DNA of 64,000 bases from Dendrophyllia cribrosa (GCA_024195265.1 JAJLRJ010000010.1:23842181-23906180); one strand, 5' to 3'; counted from the first letter of the stretch, positions 33,001 to 46,300 are shown. Notes: a model not told the origin generated them from the letters alone. Made by a program: numbers and translations.

Positions 33001-36000
33001 AAGCTGATGAGGAAGATAAGGGACGACTGGTATGAGGAATTACAACAAGCAGTCTCCAAAGTCCCTCAGCATGACATGCTACTGATCATGGGTGATATGA
33101 ATGCTAAGGTCGGAGCTGATAATACCGACTGCGATAGAGCTATGGGGAAACACGGATGCGGTGTGATGAACGACAACGGAGAACGTCTGATTGGTTTTCG
33201 CCTGGAGAATAACTGTGTAATCGGCGGTACCATCTTTCCACACAGAAACATCCACAAGCTCACATGGAAGTCTCCTGATGGCTCCACTGTCAACCAGATC
33301 GACCATATCTTGATCAATGGAAAGTGGCGCAGGTCTCTTCAAGATGTTCGAGTTTGTCGTGGTGCCGATGTCAACAGTGACCACTACCTAGTTACAGCAA
33401 CCATTAAGCTGAAACTCAGGAAAGTGACCAAGCAGAACCAGTCCAGAAAACATCTAGATGTTGCCAAACTGAAGTGCCCTAACACCACCAAAGAGTTTGC
33501 ATTGAGAAAAGAAGAGTAAGTTTGCCAAGCAGGCAGGCTTGAACATTAACACCTTTAAGACCAAGGTAATGTGCATCAATGCCACTCCCGATGCACCAAT
33601 TACAGCAGAGGGTGAACAACTTGACTTTGTCGAGGAATTCACCTACCTAGGTAGTCTCGTCGCCAAGGACAATGCAGCACATAAGGACATTAAGGCAAGA
33701 CTTGGGAAAGCTCGCGGTGCTTTTGCACGACTCCAGCCTGTCTGGAAATCGAAGCAATACAGCCTTGGAACGAAGCTGAGACTCTACAACAGTATCGTCA
33801 AGCCAGTTCTGCTATATGGCGCCGAGTGCTGGAGAGTGATAAAGAGCGACATGAACAAGATCAACGCCTTCCACAACGGATGCCTCAGGAGAATATGTCG
33901 CATCTTCTGGCCCAACAAGATCTCAAACAAAGAACTCTATAAGAAGACAAAGAGCCAGAATGTGATACTTGAGATCAAGCGCCGCCGGATCCGATGGCTC
34001 GGGCCTGTCCTCAGAATGGACCTAGATCGTATCCCCAAGATCGCCCTTAGATGGACACCACCTGGAAAAAGGAGGCGAGGGCGACCCAAGACAACTTGGA
34101 GACGTACTGTGATGGCCGAGCTGAGCGAGATGGGCTTGTCATGGGGCGAGGCACAGCATGCAGCAAAGGACCGGTCCAGATGGAAACAGATCATTGACGC
34201 CTTATGTCCCGCACGGGATGAAGAGGACTAACTAACTAACTAACCGAAACTGGAGCATTGTTTTAAGGTTTCCATTCATACAAATATATGTATGTTTCGT
34301 CTTTCAAGGCGATACTTAAAATTGGTAACATAAAAAACACCCTAAAAGGTACCAGAATCTTGTTTGATGGGTGTGGCTCAAATGAATTTCTAACCCTGAG
34401 AAGTACCATTTCTAAAACAACACATCATGTTATATTCGGCTCAATACCCTAAAAGGTACCGCGACAACTATAACGGTGGTCACTTTAGATTTTGGCACCC
34501 TAAGCGGTAACATTATTTTTACATGGGAGTCCCCCTACTCGGGCTTGTTAAGACACAGTGTTTCACTAAACCAGCAGTAAGTCTGGGCCGTATTTCCCCT
34601 GAAACTCTCTATATAAGCTTTTATAATAAATGATACCTGAAAGGTTGCGGTAACGGTTTGAACCAGTCTCCAAATATTTGACCGATAAATCATTAAGCAG
34701 TCTGCAATGTACTTTGTTTCGTTAGAAAAGAGCACTCCAACGTCCCTATGAAATTCAAATTGTGCGACGATGATGAGTGATTTCAGTTTGTCTTTTCTCT
34801 GATAATAAGAAGCTGTGTAGTGGTCTAACAACATTCCATCGAGTTCCTTGTCATTTAAGGCTTGAATGATGTCTTCAATTCTGCGGTATACTAAAAGTTA
34901 ACAAAGAATAGTGTACATTTTATATTTAACATGAGTTACAATTTTGAAGATCAGGTTGTTGGTTTCAGTCTGCAGCACCTATGATCAGTATTCCTCAACA
35001 GGATAGAAACGCATGCATGCATGGTTAGTCGCTGGAGTGTCTCATTAACAGTTGAACCTCCCGTAAGTGGAGGTGGTCGCCGCTTATGGGAAGTGGTCGG
35101 CTTACGAGAGGTGGAACCGCAGAGGGTCTTTAATGAATCACATGAATGCTTCTGGACGCATCGCTATTGTGCAGTGATTCTTTCTGACGTTGGATGCACT
35201 GAAAGCATAACTTTTTCATGTTCGCTTACACACATTCATCCTATTTCATATTCATACGTATCTAAACAGTGTGTTTGGAGAATAATAAATTATTCACGTT
35301 TAAAATTACTTGTATACGTTTAATCCCAACACTATCAAAATGTTACTGTCCTCGGTTTATGAGTGATTAAATTCTACAAACCCTGTAAATGATGTATCGT
35401 ACAACGGCAGGTTAAGTATTGAAATACCTTTAGGGTGAGCGTTTTCCTGCAGTGCATGCTGATACTCTGTTCCATTGCTTAACACCCCAACCTAACAGAA
35501 AATTGATATATCACGGTTAAATATTATGTATCTAGAGATACATTTATAACGGCGAGACCATCATGCTGCGTCGGTGGGGGAGTGAACCACAAAATATGTT
35601 ATTGACAGAAGTGATTAAGTAACTTTGCCACTGTAATTTGATTCCAAAGCCGACGTCTCGAGCGTTATGCCCTCGTCTGGCCTTTCGAAGGAAAAACGCT
35701 CGAAAAGTCACGCACGTGGGGAAATCTTAGTTGATACCGTTGTAGCCAAATCAGCTCCATTAAAAACTATCGCAGACCAATATTTTCCTCATATAAGGAG
35801 AGCTTTTTTTACACATCGTAGAGCTCATAACAACGCAGAGGGCAAAACAACTCGATTAAAAAAGGGTTGAAGTACATGTAGCTCTTTGAATCGCATTGTT
35901 AAGAATTATTGCCTAACGGAGTAATCCAGATGTATGTGGAAGTAAATAAACCAACCGTTTTTCCATGGAGACTGCTTGGTTTTAATTCTAGGGAGGCAGC

Positions 36001-37705
36001 TGTCAAGGCTGAAGTTATATTAGCTGTGAATATCGCCAGGGTGACGAGGCCTAACATGATCCAGATGATGGAGAAAATGCGAGCAACGATCGACTTTGGA
36101 GATTTATCGCCGTATCTGGTAATTACATTAACAACACCGATTTATTTAATAAATACTTTGAAATGTCTAGACTAACAAGTATTTTGTTTTGATGATGGAA
36201 TTCCTGTACGAAAAGGGTCGTTGTTGGCATGTGACTGACCTTTCGACGACTTGAGTAAATAAGCCGCCATATCTTCATAGCAAATACCACCTCGTTCCCA
36301 GATCCTTCTCCGCTTTTAAGTGGCGGGGCTGACGTATAAACACCTTCAGGGCAAAGCTGCCAAAATGCTAAAAAAAGAGTACTTTGTCGCATAAAGCAAT
36401 ATTAATTGTCTACGTTTTGTTTGAATGACGGCTGCAGATTACCAGAAAAAAAAACCACGGCTGCCAGTCATTGAAAAGAACCTCCGGAAGTGCAATTTCG
36501 TCTTATGTCACGTGACAAAATGCTCAAGGATTTTTGTGGCAGCCTAGTCCAGTGGTTGCTGCGCCTGCCTCGTTATGGTTAAATCGGAGAAAGACCTGGA
36601 GACACGTTTAAGTCTAATATTACCAAGTATTGTATTATTGTTACGTTGTTACGTTATCATTACGTTACGTTATCATTACGTTGTTGCTGTACCTGTAATT
36701 ATTCGAAACATTGCCAGGGTCAATATATATATTTCAATTTCAACTCGTCAATTGTTACTAGGATTTTTTTCGTAGGTCTACTGATAGTAGAATTTTCCAA
36801 TTACACCAAATTGTAGAAAAACGCTGTCATAGAAAATACAAAATAGGAAATAGGAATTCATGATCACGTTAATGATATATTCGTAAAGGTATTCTTTCGC
36901 ATACATGAATGACCTTTTAACAGATATTTCTGCCAAACATTTTTTTTTGAAATAAATGAATTAATCTTTATTTCTGGAATGAATAGTTATTTCCATTTCT
37001 TAACAATTTCTGTTCTTTTATTCTCTGTGAATATCATAAAGGTAAAAAATTCCTATTTGGTAATTTTTATTTTCTGACAACGGTTCTGCAATGAGGTGTA
37101 TATAGATTTGTTCACTTTTAACGAAAACTTCAAAGCACTCGTATGGGAATATCTCGCGATCGGGGATTATGATAAACATGTAACAAAACATTTACCGAAA
37201 CTAGTTTTTTTATACCCAACTGCTTTAAGTATCGCTATTAAAAATTCTGGAATTTGTACCAATTTATCAGAGTGAAGGAATTTGAGCTGCGCCCATAAAA
37301 TAATATGCTGGTTCCTTTTAGGGGTAGGACCGGGACGAGCCAAATATCTACTGTACATGATCTTACTATAAGGATCATGATCGGGTAAGAACAAGTAACC
37401 TGTTCAATCCATTATGGTTTACATGATCATAAGTTTGAACAAAAAATGTGAACACATTACGTGACCGCTTTCCCACCACAGTATATCAACAATTTATACG
37501 TAGTTCCAGAAATAAAAATACCTACATTAGAATGGAGTTGTTATGTATTAATTTTATTGTACCAAACTGTCATCCAGCTAGAGGCTTATAGATTTAAAAG
37601 GTCTTCATACCCTACTGTGGTCATAGAAATGAAAGACCACCAGAATCCATCCCATGATCCTTTTATGAATGAACGAGGAAACTCTTCAATGTTCCAATAC
37701 GTGTC
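30084..37705 (-). CDS. potassium-filter ionotropic glutamate receptor, exons 2-7 (first assembled copy)
   Basis: Minus-strand exons: 37705..37611 (pore loop), 36115..35956 (filter end, M3), 35491..35428 and 34890..34637 (ligand-binding lobe S2), 31594..31429 (S2 end and M4), 30211..30084 (C-terminal tail, stop TAA). Sequence and splice sites are the same as in the copy at 43332-50953, where the protein is described. No exon 1 precedes it: the sequence stops at the N run at 41001 before exon 1 would be reached. If the block is a contig overlap, this is the same gene seen twice. Confidence 0.85.
30405..30545 (+). repeat. Penelope-like terminal remnant (copy 1)
   Basis: Contains 'gttctgcgtcggtagcgaat', 'gttgataaggtaaattatat' and 'cctgacgaagtgctaacgtt' followed by 'cgaaagttaac'. 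The order resembles the 3' terminal part of Penelope-like elements, with CTGACGA and GAAA of a hammerhead-like core. Also at 43653-43793. It sits in the last receptor intron. Confidence 0.5.
30635..31342. mobile_element. 708-bp MITE, CACGGTGGGC ends (copy 1)
   Basis: Same family as 14392-15083. Starts CACGGTGGGCACAGAAGCCT and ends GCCCATCGTG; flanked by TATA on both sides (30631-30634 and 31343-31346; a 2-bp TA duplication is equally possible). It lies in the last receptor intron. Also at 43883-44590. Confidence 0.8.
32347..34240 (+). pseudogene. RTE-like LINE with the RT core deleted (copy 1)
   Basis: Flanked by a 13-bp target duplication TAACCGAAACTGG (32334-32346 and 34241-34253) and ending in a TAAC-type tail, so it is one complete insertion. 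The first part encodes an APE-type endonuclease: LAAWNVRTMF, LGISECRWTGSG, GDMNAKVG, VNQIDHILI, SDHYLV; a one-base frameshift lies near 33020. At about 33515-33530 the protein jumps straight to the C-terminal part after the RT (AGLNINTFKTKVMC, EFTYLGSLVA, PVLLYGAECW, RRIRWLGPVLRMD, GRPKTTWRR, SWGEAQHAAKDR). The polymerase is missing, so the copy was probably mobilised in trans or deleted after insertion. Antisense to the receptor gene, inside its intron between exons 5 and 6. Confidence 0.8.
34330..34530. repeat. short dispersed repeats 'ccctaaaaggtacc' (copy 1)
   Basis: 'accctaaaaggtacc' occurs at about 34340 and 34447, with looser forms ('accctgagaagtaccat', 'caccctaagcggtaac') between and after. 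Probably an old transposon fragment in the receptor intron. Also 13,248 bp downstream. Confidence 0.4.
35565..35735 (-). repeat. Penelope-like terminal remnant (copy 1)
   Basis: Has 'tgcgtcggtgggggagtgaa' and, on the minus strand, 'ccagacgagggcataacgct' followed by 'cgagacgtcgg', the same order of motifs as at 30405 and 56755. It lies in the intron between receptor exons 3 and 4. Also at 48813-48983. Confidence 0.45.
36640..36685. repeat. short tandem repeat of 'gttacgtt/atcattac' (copy 1)
   Basis: Several imperfect copies of 'ttacgtt' and 'atcattacgtt' in a row, in the intron between receptor exons 2 and 3. Also at 49888-49933. Confidence 0.6.
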
Positions 37706-39724
37706 CTGTCAAAATTGGGATTGTGAGTGATTCAGCCTCTCGATTAACTTTAGGATAGTGTAATTTGATGCATTTAAACAGTTTACACGCCGGCCCTTCA
37801 TTGAAGGATGATCCCCCATAAAAACAAACAAACAGAAAACAACAAAAATAACCAACAAAAACAAAAACAAAACGAAACAAAAACGCGAGAACACTCTGAC
37901 ATCAAGGCAAAGCTGACAGTCCTATTTATGTATATGTACTACACCTTTTTAATGTTTTTCCCAAGAGCACTATCGTGTAGATGGATGATTTGCTTAAGAG
38001 CCGTTGTCAGTAACTATCGAGAATCCGGCGACAGTTGAAAAAATTCGAATTTTTTTTTATTTGCCCGAAAAGACCCTTTTAGTAAACTATTTTCAAAAAT
38101 GATATTCGAAAGTTCCAGCGAATTTTTATTTTGGCCAAAAAAAGAAAAGTTCGAAATCGGCCTAAACGTGTCCGAAGGCCCGATAAAAATTATGCAAATT
38201 AGTACATTTTCAAAACGCTCGTAAACAAAAACGAAAACTTGTCTTCCATTCATTTTTTCACAACTTGTTAAACATCCTTCGGACTTGCTATCCAACTATA
38301 TTTCATATCGGTCTAAACTTTTTTCCCCTATATTCACCCGCGTAAAAAATACAATATTTGCTATTCCGTTAAAACATTGAATTTAACCATATTTCAGAAG
38401 ACCATAACATCGGGGTTATACGAATATATAGGTGGTAAAAGGGCTCGTTTGAAAGGGCACTTCTTCTTGTTTCTCATATAAAAATATTTAGTTTGGCCCG
38501 TGAAAATCAAGCGCGCTAGACGAAAATATATGACGTGCACTTTTGGCAGATTTCGCCAGTTTCTTTGTTGTATTCTTATTGCAAGATCTTGTAAGTCACA
38601 CAATCTTTTTGCGCAAACTCAACGTTCTTGGTCTCTTCTACTGCTTTTATTCATTTAAATAGATAACATTTGACTAAAGACCGAACGATTTTTCTACGTT
38701 AAGTTTTTTGGAGTCTGTTTTATGTCAGTTCTAAATAAACAAATCACTTGCATGAACAAGAAGCGATCTTCTAGCTGTCGACGATTTAAAAAAATTGTGT
38801 TTTGATAACTTGAAATTGTCCTGTCGCCTATATTCTACTTTTAAAAGATATCATACTCTCATTACGTTAGAGCAAATAAAGTATGAATTTTGCTAAAAAT
38901 ATGTGAGTTTAAATTAAAAATGATAGGTTACATAAATATTAGAAAGTCGCCGCAGGAAAGTGGAATTGCGTATTAAATAATTATGTCAACTATGTTATCA
39001 AGTTATCCCTTGCAAATGAACAGTGTACGTGGCTATATTGTTGCTTTTATCGCCCGGTTTTATAGGTTGTTACTAACATTCACTGGAATTAAATAACAAG
39101 GTTTTGCAGTCCACCTGTTAACATACACTTGCCCAGCTATGCTTTGAGATTGTTGAATGAATAATGCAGTGGACATTCATACTGACAGCCGGCCGGGACT
39201 CAACAAAATATAAAGTTAACTACAGTCCGACTATAAAAAATCATTCCCTTTTCTAGATTACATAAATGTTCTTACTTGTTTGCAGTCCAGATGTTTGAAG
39301 CAAATTGTATGTGAAGACATCAGATCATCATCATCAGACCTGACCTCAAAATGTCGTGAGATCGGAACTGACCAACACAATGTAAATGTTAGTGTTGCGT
39401 GACAAATGAAATGCGATACATTAGCCAGCGGAAAAATATACCGCAGGAAACCACTACGTCAATATTTGCGCATCTAATGTAGGTTTTCTATAAAAAAAAA
39501 TAAACCAATGTAAAAATATGGTCAAAAGAATGAAATAAAACTCCTGGCCACCATAATGAAGTTTGGTGTCTATGAAATGATAGAATTTCAGCATGAGATT
39601 AATATGTAACCTATGAACAATGAGACCGTGTGAAGATAGTAACATACTTAGTAAATTTTTACCTCTCGATAATGATTTTCTAGATTTCTGATTGGTCCCA
39701 CCGCTACCGATCTGAGTCGTTATT

Positions 39725-39922
39725 GCAGAGACTCTAATTAGTATTAAAGAGAAACCGAAAACAAATAAAGAATGAAAAAAGGGAGCGCGCGAGGAATTCT
39801 CATGAGAGAATTGAGAATGTGGGTGTGGCCTTTTATCTCTTCTCATCGTTTCCCGCGTGCTCCCTTCTTATTCATTCTTTATTTGTTTTCGGTATTTCGT
39901 TAATACTAATAAGAGTCTCTGC
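39725..39922. mobile_element. 198-bp foldback MITE (copy 1)
   Basis: Arms of about 60 bp, GCAGAGACTCTAATTAGTAT on the left and the near-inverse (TTAATACTAATAAGAGTCTCTGC without its first bases) on the right, both holding 'aaataaagaatga' or its inverse. No clear target duplication. Also at 52973-53170. Confidence 0.7.
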
Positions 39923-40293
39923 AAAGGAGAGAGAGACTGGTGATTTAATTAATCGAACGAGCAAAACACGCGGGCACGCGTGATTGTTTGCCTACCTATC
40001 ACGTACGCTTGCGTGTTTCACTCTCTCGTTTGTTTCTGAGAGAAAATTGACCTGCACTTTGTACTACCGTGTTTTTAACAAACATAAATGCATTTGCGAA
40101 AGGTTTTTTTTTTCGAAATACTTATCCAGCGAGTTATAAACCTTTGACATGATTTTAGACTGCCATGTTCCACGCAAAAATGAAGTACACTGATTTCTCT
40201 GATATTATTTATATGATTGTTTGAAATTAAGGATAAAGTTGGCCTGCGAAACAATAATATAGCAAATTCTGTTCAATATGTATGTTTATTTTT

Positions 40294-41000
40294 TAGCGGA
40301 GCTCTCGCGGGCCGAAGGCCAGCTGCGGAGCCCCATACTCATAGAACCTATGCCCGTCATTTTTCATGGTCATGGCTAGCGGAATGTTTCTCGGGCGCGA
40401 AGTGTGCCCGCCCGCCCGCGTACGCAAACCAAACCGAGGTTTTGTTTTTCGCGCGGCCACACAGCCGTAAGCTCGGTAAACACTTTAGTTGGATTGCTGT
40501 TTTTAGCGAAGAATTAAAGTCGTTATTTCCATGCAGTTTTTCGCGGTTACCTACTCAAGACAGGGATACTCAGAAGCCGCGTTAGTGGAAAAAGAAGAGC
40601 TTTCAGGGATAAAATCTTGCTTCATACGTTTTTATCAATGCAGGAGCAATGCGGGAAGATGTTTGTTTTACGAATTTCAGAACCAAAGATTGGATTTCTA
40701 AGTAGTCGAAGGACTTAAAGGTAAAAAAAAAATACATTTTTCGATAGGGATTTATGTTGATACCAATCTGTGATTGACTTTTTCTTTGTGCTCTCTGTAG
40801 TTTTGGAGAATTGTTTATAAAACGTGCTTAAATTCAGTTGCATTGATTTCTTGAATTTCATCGAAGACAGCTTGGCTTCGATGCACTATAAATGGTACGC
40901 GTTTTGCTTAACTTAAACTTAAACTTTGCTTTGAATAAAATTTTTCGAAAGAAGATTGTGTTGTGCAATTTTATGTGTTTGTTCAATCATTACATAGGTT
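40294..41000 (+). repeat. 1-kb interspersed repeat, truncated by the gap
   Basis: Same family as 21569-23672, in the opposite orientation. It begins at 'agcggagctctcgcgggccg' with the hairpin end and runs into the N stretch. The complete version is 53542-54290. Confidence 0.7.
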
Positions 41001-41500
41001 NNNNNNNNNNNNNNNNNNNNNNNNNNNNNNNNNNNNNNNNNNNNNNNNNNNNNNNNNNNNNNNNNNNNNNNNNNNNNNNNNNNNNNNNNNNNNNNNNNNN
41101 NNNNNNNNNNNNNNNNNNNNNNNNNNNNNNNNNNNNNNNNNNNNNNNNNNNNNNNNNNNNNNNNNNNNNNNNNNNNNNNNNNNNNNNNNNNNNNNNNNNN
41201 NNNNNNNNNNNNNNNNNNNNNNNNNNNNNNNNNNNNNNNNNNNNNNNNNNNNNNNNNNNNNNNNNNNNNNNNNNNNNNNNNNNNNNNNNNNNNNNNNNNN
41301 NNNNNNNNNNNNNNNNNNNNNNNNNNNNNNNNNNNNNNNNNNNNNNNNNNNNNNNNNNNNNNNNNNNNNNNNNNNNNNNNNNNNNNNNNNNNNNNNNNNN
41401 NNNNNNNNNNNNNNNNNNNNNNNNNNNNNNNNNNNNNNNNNNNNNNNNNNNNNNNNNNNNNNNNNNNNNNNNNNNNNNNNNNNNNNNNNNNNNNNNNNNN
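41001..41500. other. assembly gap, exactly 500 N
   Basis: A round 500-base N run, the usual placeholder for a gap of unknown size. Apparent open frames across it mean nothing. Confidence 0.99.
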
Positions 41501-42929
41501 ATCGCGTAACTTTTCCTAAACTTCTTTATCTGGCAATAATTTCATTTGACATTTTATTGATCACATGACTTGATGTTTGCATGGCAACAATGTTTTGACA
41601 GCGTTTATTTATTGGTTTTGATTAATTTTGAGTCAATTTGGACGGTTTTTAAGAGCTTTTGAAAATTTCAGAAATCCAAGATGGCGGTTCTAAGATGGCG
41701 GCTGTATAACAAATTACTTAATAACTATGACGTAATCGTTCCATTGTGCGGACCGCAATGGAGACAGCACCCCTTGGCGTGAACCCCATTACACCCAAAA
41801 GTATCCAACATGAAATTGATAAATTAGAAAAAAGTCGGAACTAAAAAGCACTGCTCAGCTTTCATTTGAATGGTCTCACTTTTATTACGATTCCATCTAC
41901 CGACACAAAGTTAATAACACATTTTGTTATATAAAGTTCAGTGAATTATAAGGATTTCTCCCACACGCACTGCGTAAAAGTGATATCTCGACAGAAGCGA
42001 AGATATCAATTTTGCCTTCACTATGAAGAGCGAAAACTTCAATATATTCACTTAAACCATGTTGTCGTTATTCAGGTTACAGTGTACCTTCAGATCGAAA
42101 ATTTATTGAATTTTTTTTGGCGTGAAAATAAAGTTTACAGAATGAACTTTCATCCAAAAAAAAAAATTATCGAAAAATAGTGAAAATTGACGGAGAAATG
42201 ACGGTATAACTTTTGTGGGCGGAGTTTGTTTATGAAGCGATATGTTTTTTAAGCGCTGTTTTCTCAAAGTTAATTTTTCGCTTGTAGGGGACACTTTAAA
42301 GAGCTACAACTCAAACTGAATTTGTTCGATTTTCCTCAAATTTGGACAGAAGCTAGGCTAACACATAGTCAACAAAAGCTCGTCGGCGAATTTCTTATTT
42401 CCGAAAACTTTTTCGCCAAGAGTCATTTCCGTGCGATCACTCCAATTTTTTTTCTCCCTTTTTCGAAAATATTCTGTAACTTTTTACTGCAATTGAATAT
42501 GGGAAATCGCCGACACCTTTTTAGCGCTTCGTGTCCGGAAATCCGAGACCAATTTAAATTAGCAAAAGACAATAATCGCTTTGAGTTATAGCGTTTTAAA
42601 GCCGATTCGGACGTTCGAATTTAGACGTCATAAAAAATTCGACAATTCATTTTATTACCAAATGGTTTCCATGTTTAGATAGCCAGCTCTATAAGCTTTA
42701 ATTTGATATCTGGGTTTAGGTATATTAAGTGTAATCTTAAGACGCTACAGCTGTTATACTGGAGACACCCCCGAAGGTACACGGTAACCTTAAATGTAAA
42801 ACAAGTTCAATGGTGCTGTCTAAGAGTCCAAGCATCTTTTGATTTTCCTCAGAATTCTGTTCGATAATCCAGACTGCGTTGAAAACTCAGGCATGGTGCA
42901 ATAAGTAAAGCTGCAGCAGACATGCTCCG

Positions 42930-43201
42930 AGAGCGGTTTTTAATTATTGAGTATCTTAAAACCAAAATGTAAACAAAGGTAAGTACTTTGCCATTCACAA
43001 CAGAGGCAGGCAATCTAATTAACCAGAACTGGAAGCAAATTCATGTAGCGGCTAATGATCGTAGGAAAACGCGTCCGAGTAAGATACAATTGGTTTTGGT
43101 TCTGCCGTCTGATTGGTTGAAAAAGTAGCGCGAGTCATTTTAGTCAATCCAAACCAAAGCAATCACGAAATTACTTTCGATACTCAATTGAAAACCGCTC
43201 T
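42930..43201. mobile_element. 272-bp MITE with AGAGCGGTTTT ends (copy 2)
   Basis: Identical to 29682-29953 as far as read. Confidence 0.65.
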
Positions 43202-43331
43202 AGTTGCCAATTAGTTAATAAGTACATTGTGTATAAAATCAAAAGGTATCCATTGCATTGTTTTATCACGTGTCTTACAAACTTATATGGATACTTCATG
43301 CAAGCAAGCATCCTTGGGTATCTTAAAGTTT

Positions 43332-46300
43332 TTAAACCTTTAAGTTGGCTTCCAGTTTGCTCAAGTGTTCTTCCATTTGCCTAAGAAATGTTCTTGCCGC
43401 TTCCACATCGCTACGAATAATTTCTCTATCTGACAATTTAATCCCGGCGTTCACAATCCCTTTGATATGAAAAAAATATGATCAAATTAATGATATTATT
43501 AATATATAGCCAATTTTCGAGATACGGGTTTAGCTACGAAGGATTCGATTCGTGAAAATAAGAGAGCCGGTATCCAAGAACAGTAAGACGATTTATACTA
43601 CACTATATAAAAGTGAAATTTTTGAAAGGGATAGTTTGTAAGGAAAACTGGGGTTCTGCGTCGGTAGCGAATTGAAACATGAAAATTTGGTTTCATTGAC
43701 AGAGTTGATAAGGTAAATTATATGCCAACGTCATCGCATTTGACCTGACGAAGTGCTAACGTTCGAAAGTTAACTTGAAATTCTCTTTGCGGCTGGTATT
43801 CAATGTACTTTATGAAAGTAAGTTGAAACCAAAGTTAGAAAGTAAAATGCATGTTCTTACTTTAACTATGCAGGCTACTATACACGGTGGGCACAGAAGC
43901 CTCAAAAAGTGGCATATATTTCCGTCGTAACAAAATGGCGGAAATACCAACTTCGAAATGCCATATCTTTGGATCGCATCAACATATTTACGAACTGTTT
44001 TCACTTTTGAAATTATTATGGCGTGTACTTTCAGAAACTGTCATCAGATATCCTATAATAGTAATTTAACATTTTGGCGCCATCTTGGTGACGTCATTTT
44101 CCCCGCCAAAACACTTAAACTTGAAAAACAAAAATCATAGGATTTTAGCCAATGATAACTTCTGTATTGTTGTAAAATTTCAGCTTCCTAGGTTCAAAAC
44201 TGTTAAAGTAGTTTGAAGCGCAAGTTTTCAGTCGATTTGATTCTAAATGAACTTTGACCCCAGCAGAATATGGGCGGGAAATTCAAATTTTGAAATGTCA
44301 TATCTTTTGATCGGATCAACATATTTGCGAGATTTTTTTCAGTTTTGAGATGCTTGTAGCGAGTACTTTCAGAAATTGTCATCAGATATCCCATAATACT
44401 AAATTATTTTTTTGGCGCCTACTTTATGACGTCATTTTCCCACCAAAAATTGCAAAAAAATAATGGAAAAAAATATATTCGATTTGTGAACATGAGTTCT
44501 GTGCTGTTGTGAAATTTCACGTTAACAACATCAAAACTGAAAAAGTTATTATTACCCTTGCCACTTTTTGAGGCTTCTGTGCCCATCGTGTATATAGCTA
44601 AGTTTATCAAAGATTGTAAATAGCGTATCAGCTTCCTCTGGTTTGAAAGTAACTAATAAATTAGTTTGAAGCTTACCGGCATCTTGTTTGACTTTGCCTT
44701 TTTTTCTTATGAAATATTCCCACAATGTTCCACAAAGAAGCAAACCACCAAGTATTCCAAGTGATATGTACAGGAACTGTTTTACAAAGGGCGAGGAATC
44801 GTCAAACAGACTGACATTTTTGGTAGGCTTCTGATGCGTCAGCTAAATACAATAATAAGAAATCACCATCGATATCAAATACATGTACAGTGAAACATGA
44901 AAGTTATTTCACCCAATTGGTTTATTCTGATACCATGTGCTTCCGATAAGGCATAGCGTTATCAGAGACAAGCCATGTGAGTAGTGCTAAATGCATATTT
45001 AGTTAGTTTTTCTAAGAACGTCCAGATACTTTGTACATACATGGACTTGATAGAACAACAAGGCCACAGCAACACTCTTTTGATATTCTCCATTCCAAGC
45101 TACACTAACTGTGAATTAATCACAACATGCCAATTCAAAGACGTCTCATTATGAAACAGACATTTAAGTTCCTTGAAAAGCCGAAGGAGAACATGTTTGA
45201 TCAATTTTATCCTTCCGGTTAGGGATAAACGGCCGAAGTTTTGTAATATATGATCATGCGCATGCTTAGTCATGTCATGAAAACATGTTAAGTTTTAAAA
45301 ACTGACTCAAAAGGGGATTTTGCTTTTTTGGACATAATATGGACATATTTGGGTATAGTAAATATCGTCACCACTGTTTACTGCTCTTGTAAAAATATGA
45401 AGCGATTTCTCGAAGAAAGTGACAAAACTATAATTAGATTTCATATATTTTTTCCCCAAGATACATGGAAAGAAATCAATAAATTTGACATTTTCTTCTA
45501 TAGTGCAATCCATATCCATCCGGACCGTCATCCGCAACCAAAATTAACTTATTTCTAATCTTGGTGCATATAGTAATTGCCTAACCGAAACTGGTTAGGT
45601 ACCTTGACGTGGTGGGGAGGCTTGTGTGTCTCAGAGACCCTGTGAGCTATACCGAGCAGGTCCAACCAAGTCGGGCAGGTCACAGGGTAGAGGTCAGACA
45701 GAAGTCAGCACCTGGTCCTCCAGTTTGGGGGTTGGGCGTGGGGCTAACTACTCCACCCCGTAAAAAGCAATATGATACGGAAACGTCAAGAAATGCTACA
45801 ACAACCATGGACCCTATAGTGGACTTGAGCCATCCAACTGGCTGCATGACTCCTTCTGACGAAAGCCCTCGGGATGTCAGGAGTACGACAGATAGTCTGC
45901 TCGGGCCCAAAACCAACATCCGCCTAGCTGCATGGAATGTCCGCACCATGTTCGAGACATCAAGAACAGCACAGGTTATCAGTGAGATGAGGAGGTACAG
46001 ACTGGACATTCTGGGGATTAGCGAGTGCCGATGGACAGGCTCTGGACGCCGAGTGAACAGCGATGGATCAGTTACCTTGCACTCTGGACACGACAGTCAA
46101 CACATACGCGGCGCGGCCCTCATAGTCTCAAAAGAGAAGGTCAACACCCTGCAAGAATGGGAACCACTAAGTGACAGGTTGATCAGAGCACGGTTCAGCT
46201 CTAAGCACTGCAAACTTACCATCTTGCAGTGCTACGCTCCAACAAACGAAGCTGATGAGGAAGATAAGGGACGACTGGTATGAGGAATTACAACAAGCAG

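Larger units (their letters stand above)
28269..41000 (+). repeat. 12.7-kb duplicated block, copy 1 (probable contig overlap)
   Basis: Repeated at 41517..54247 with a constant offset of 13,248 until an A run near 40723, where this copy has ten A and the other nine. I found no other difference in the parts compared. This copy ends exactly at the N run. Contents: receptor exons 2-7, MITEs, Penelope remnants, an RTE-like LINE and one foldback element. Confidence 0.9.

Noticed and set aside
36123..36392. 89-codon minus-strand frame considered as the receptor pore exon
   Set aside because: It has no pore-helix or filter residues and its phases do not fit; the exon at 37611-37705 has FWWSFISMTTVG and fits both neighbours.
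40892..41568. Long open frames across the N run
   Set aside because: They are made of undetermined bases in a 500-N gap.
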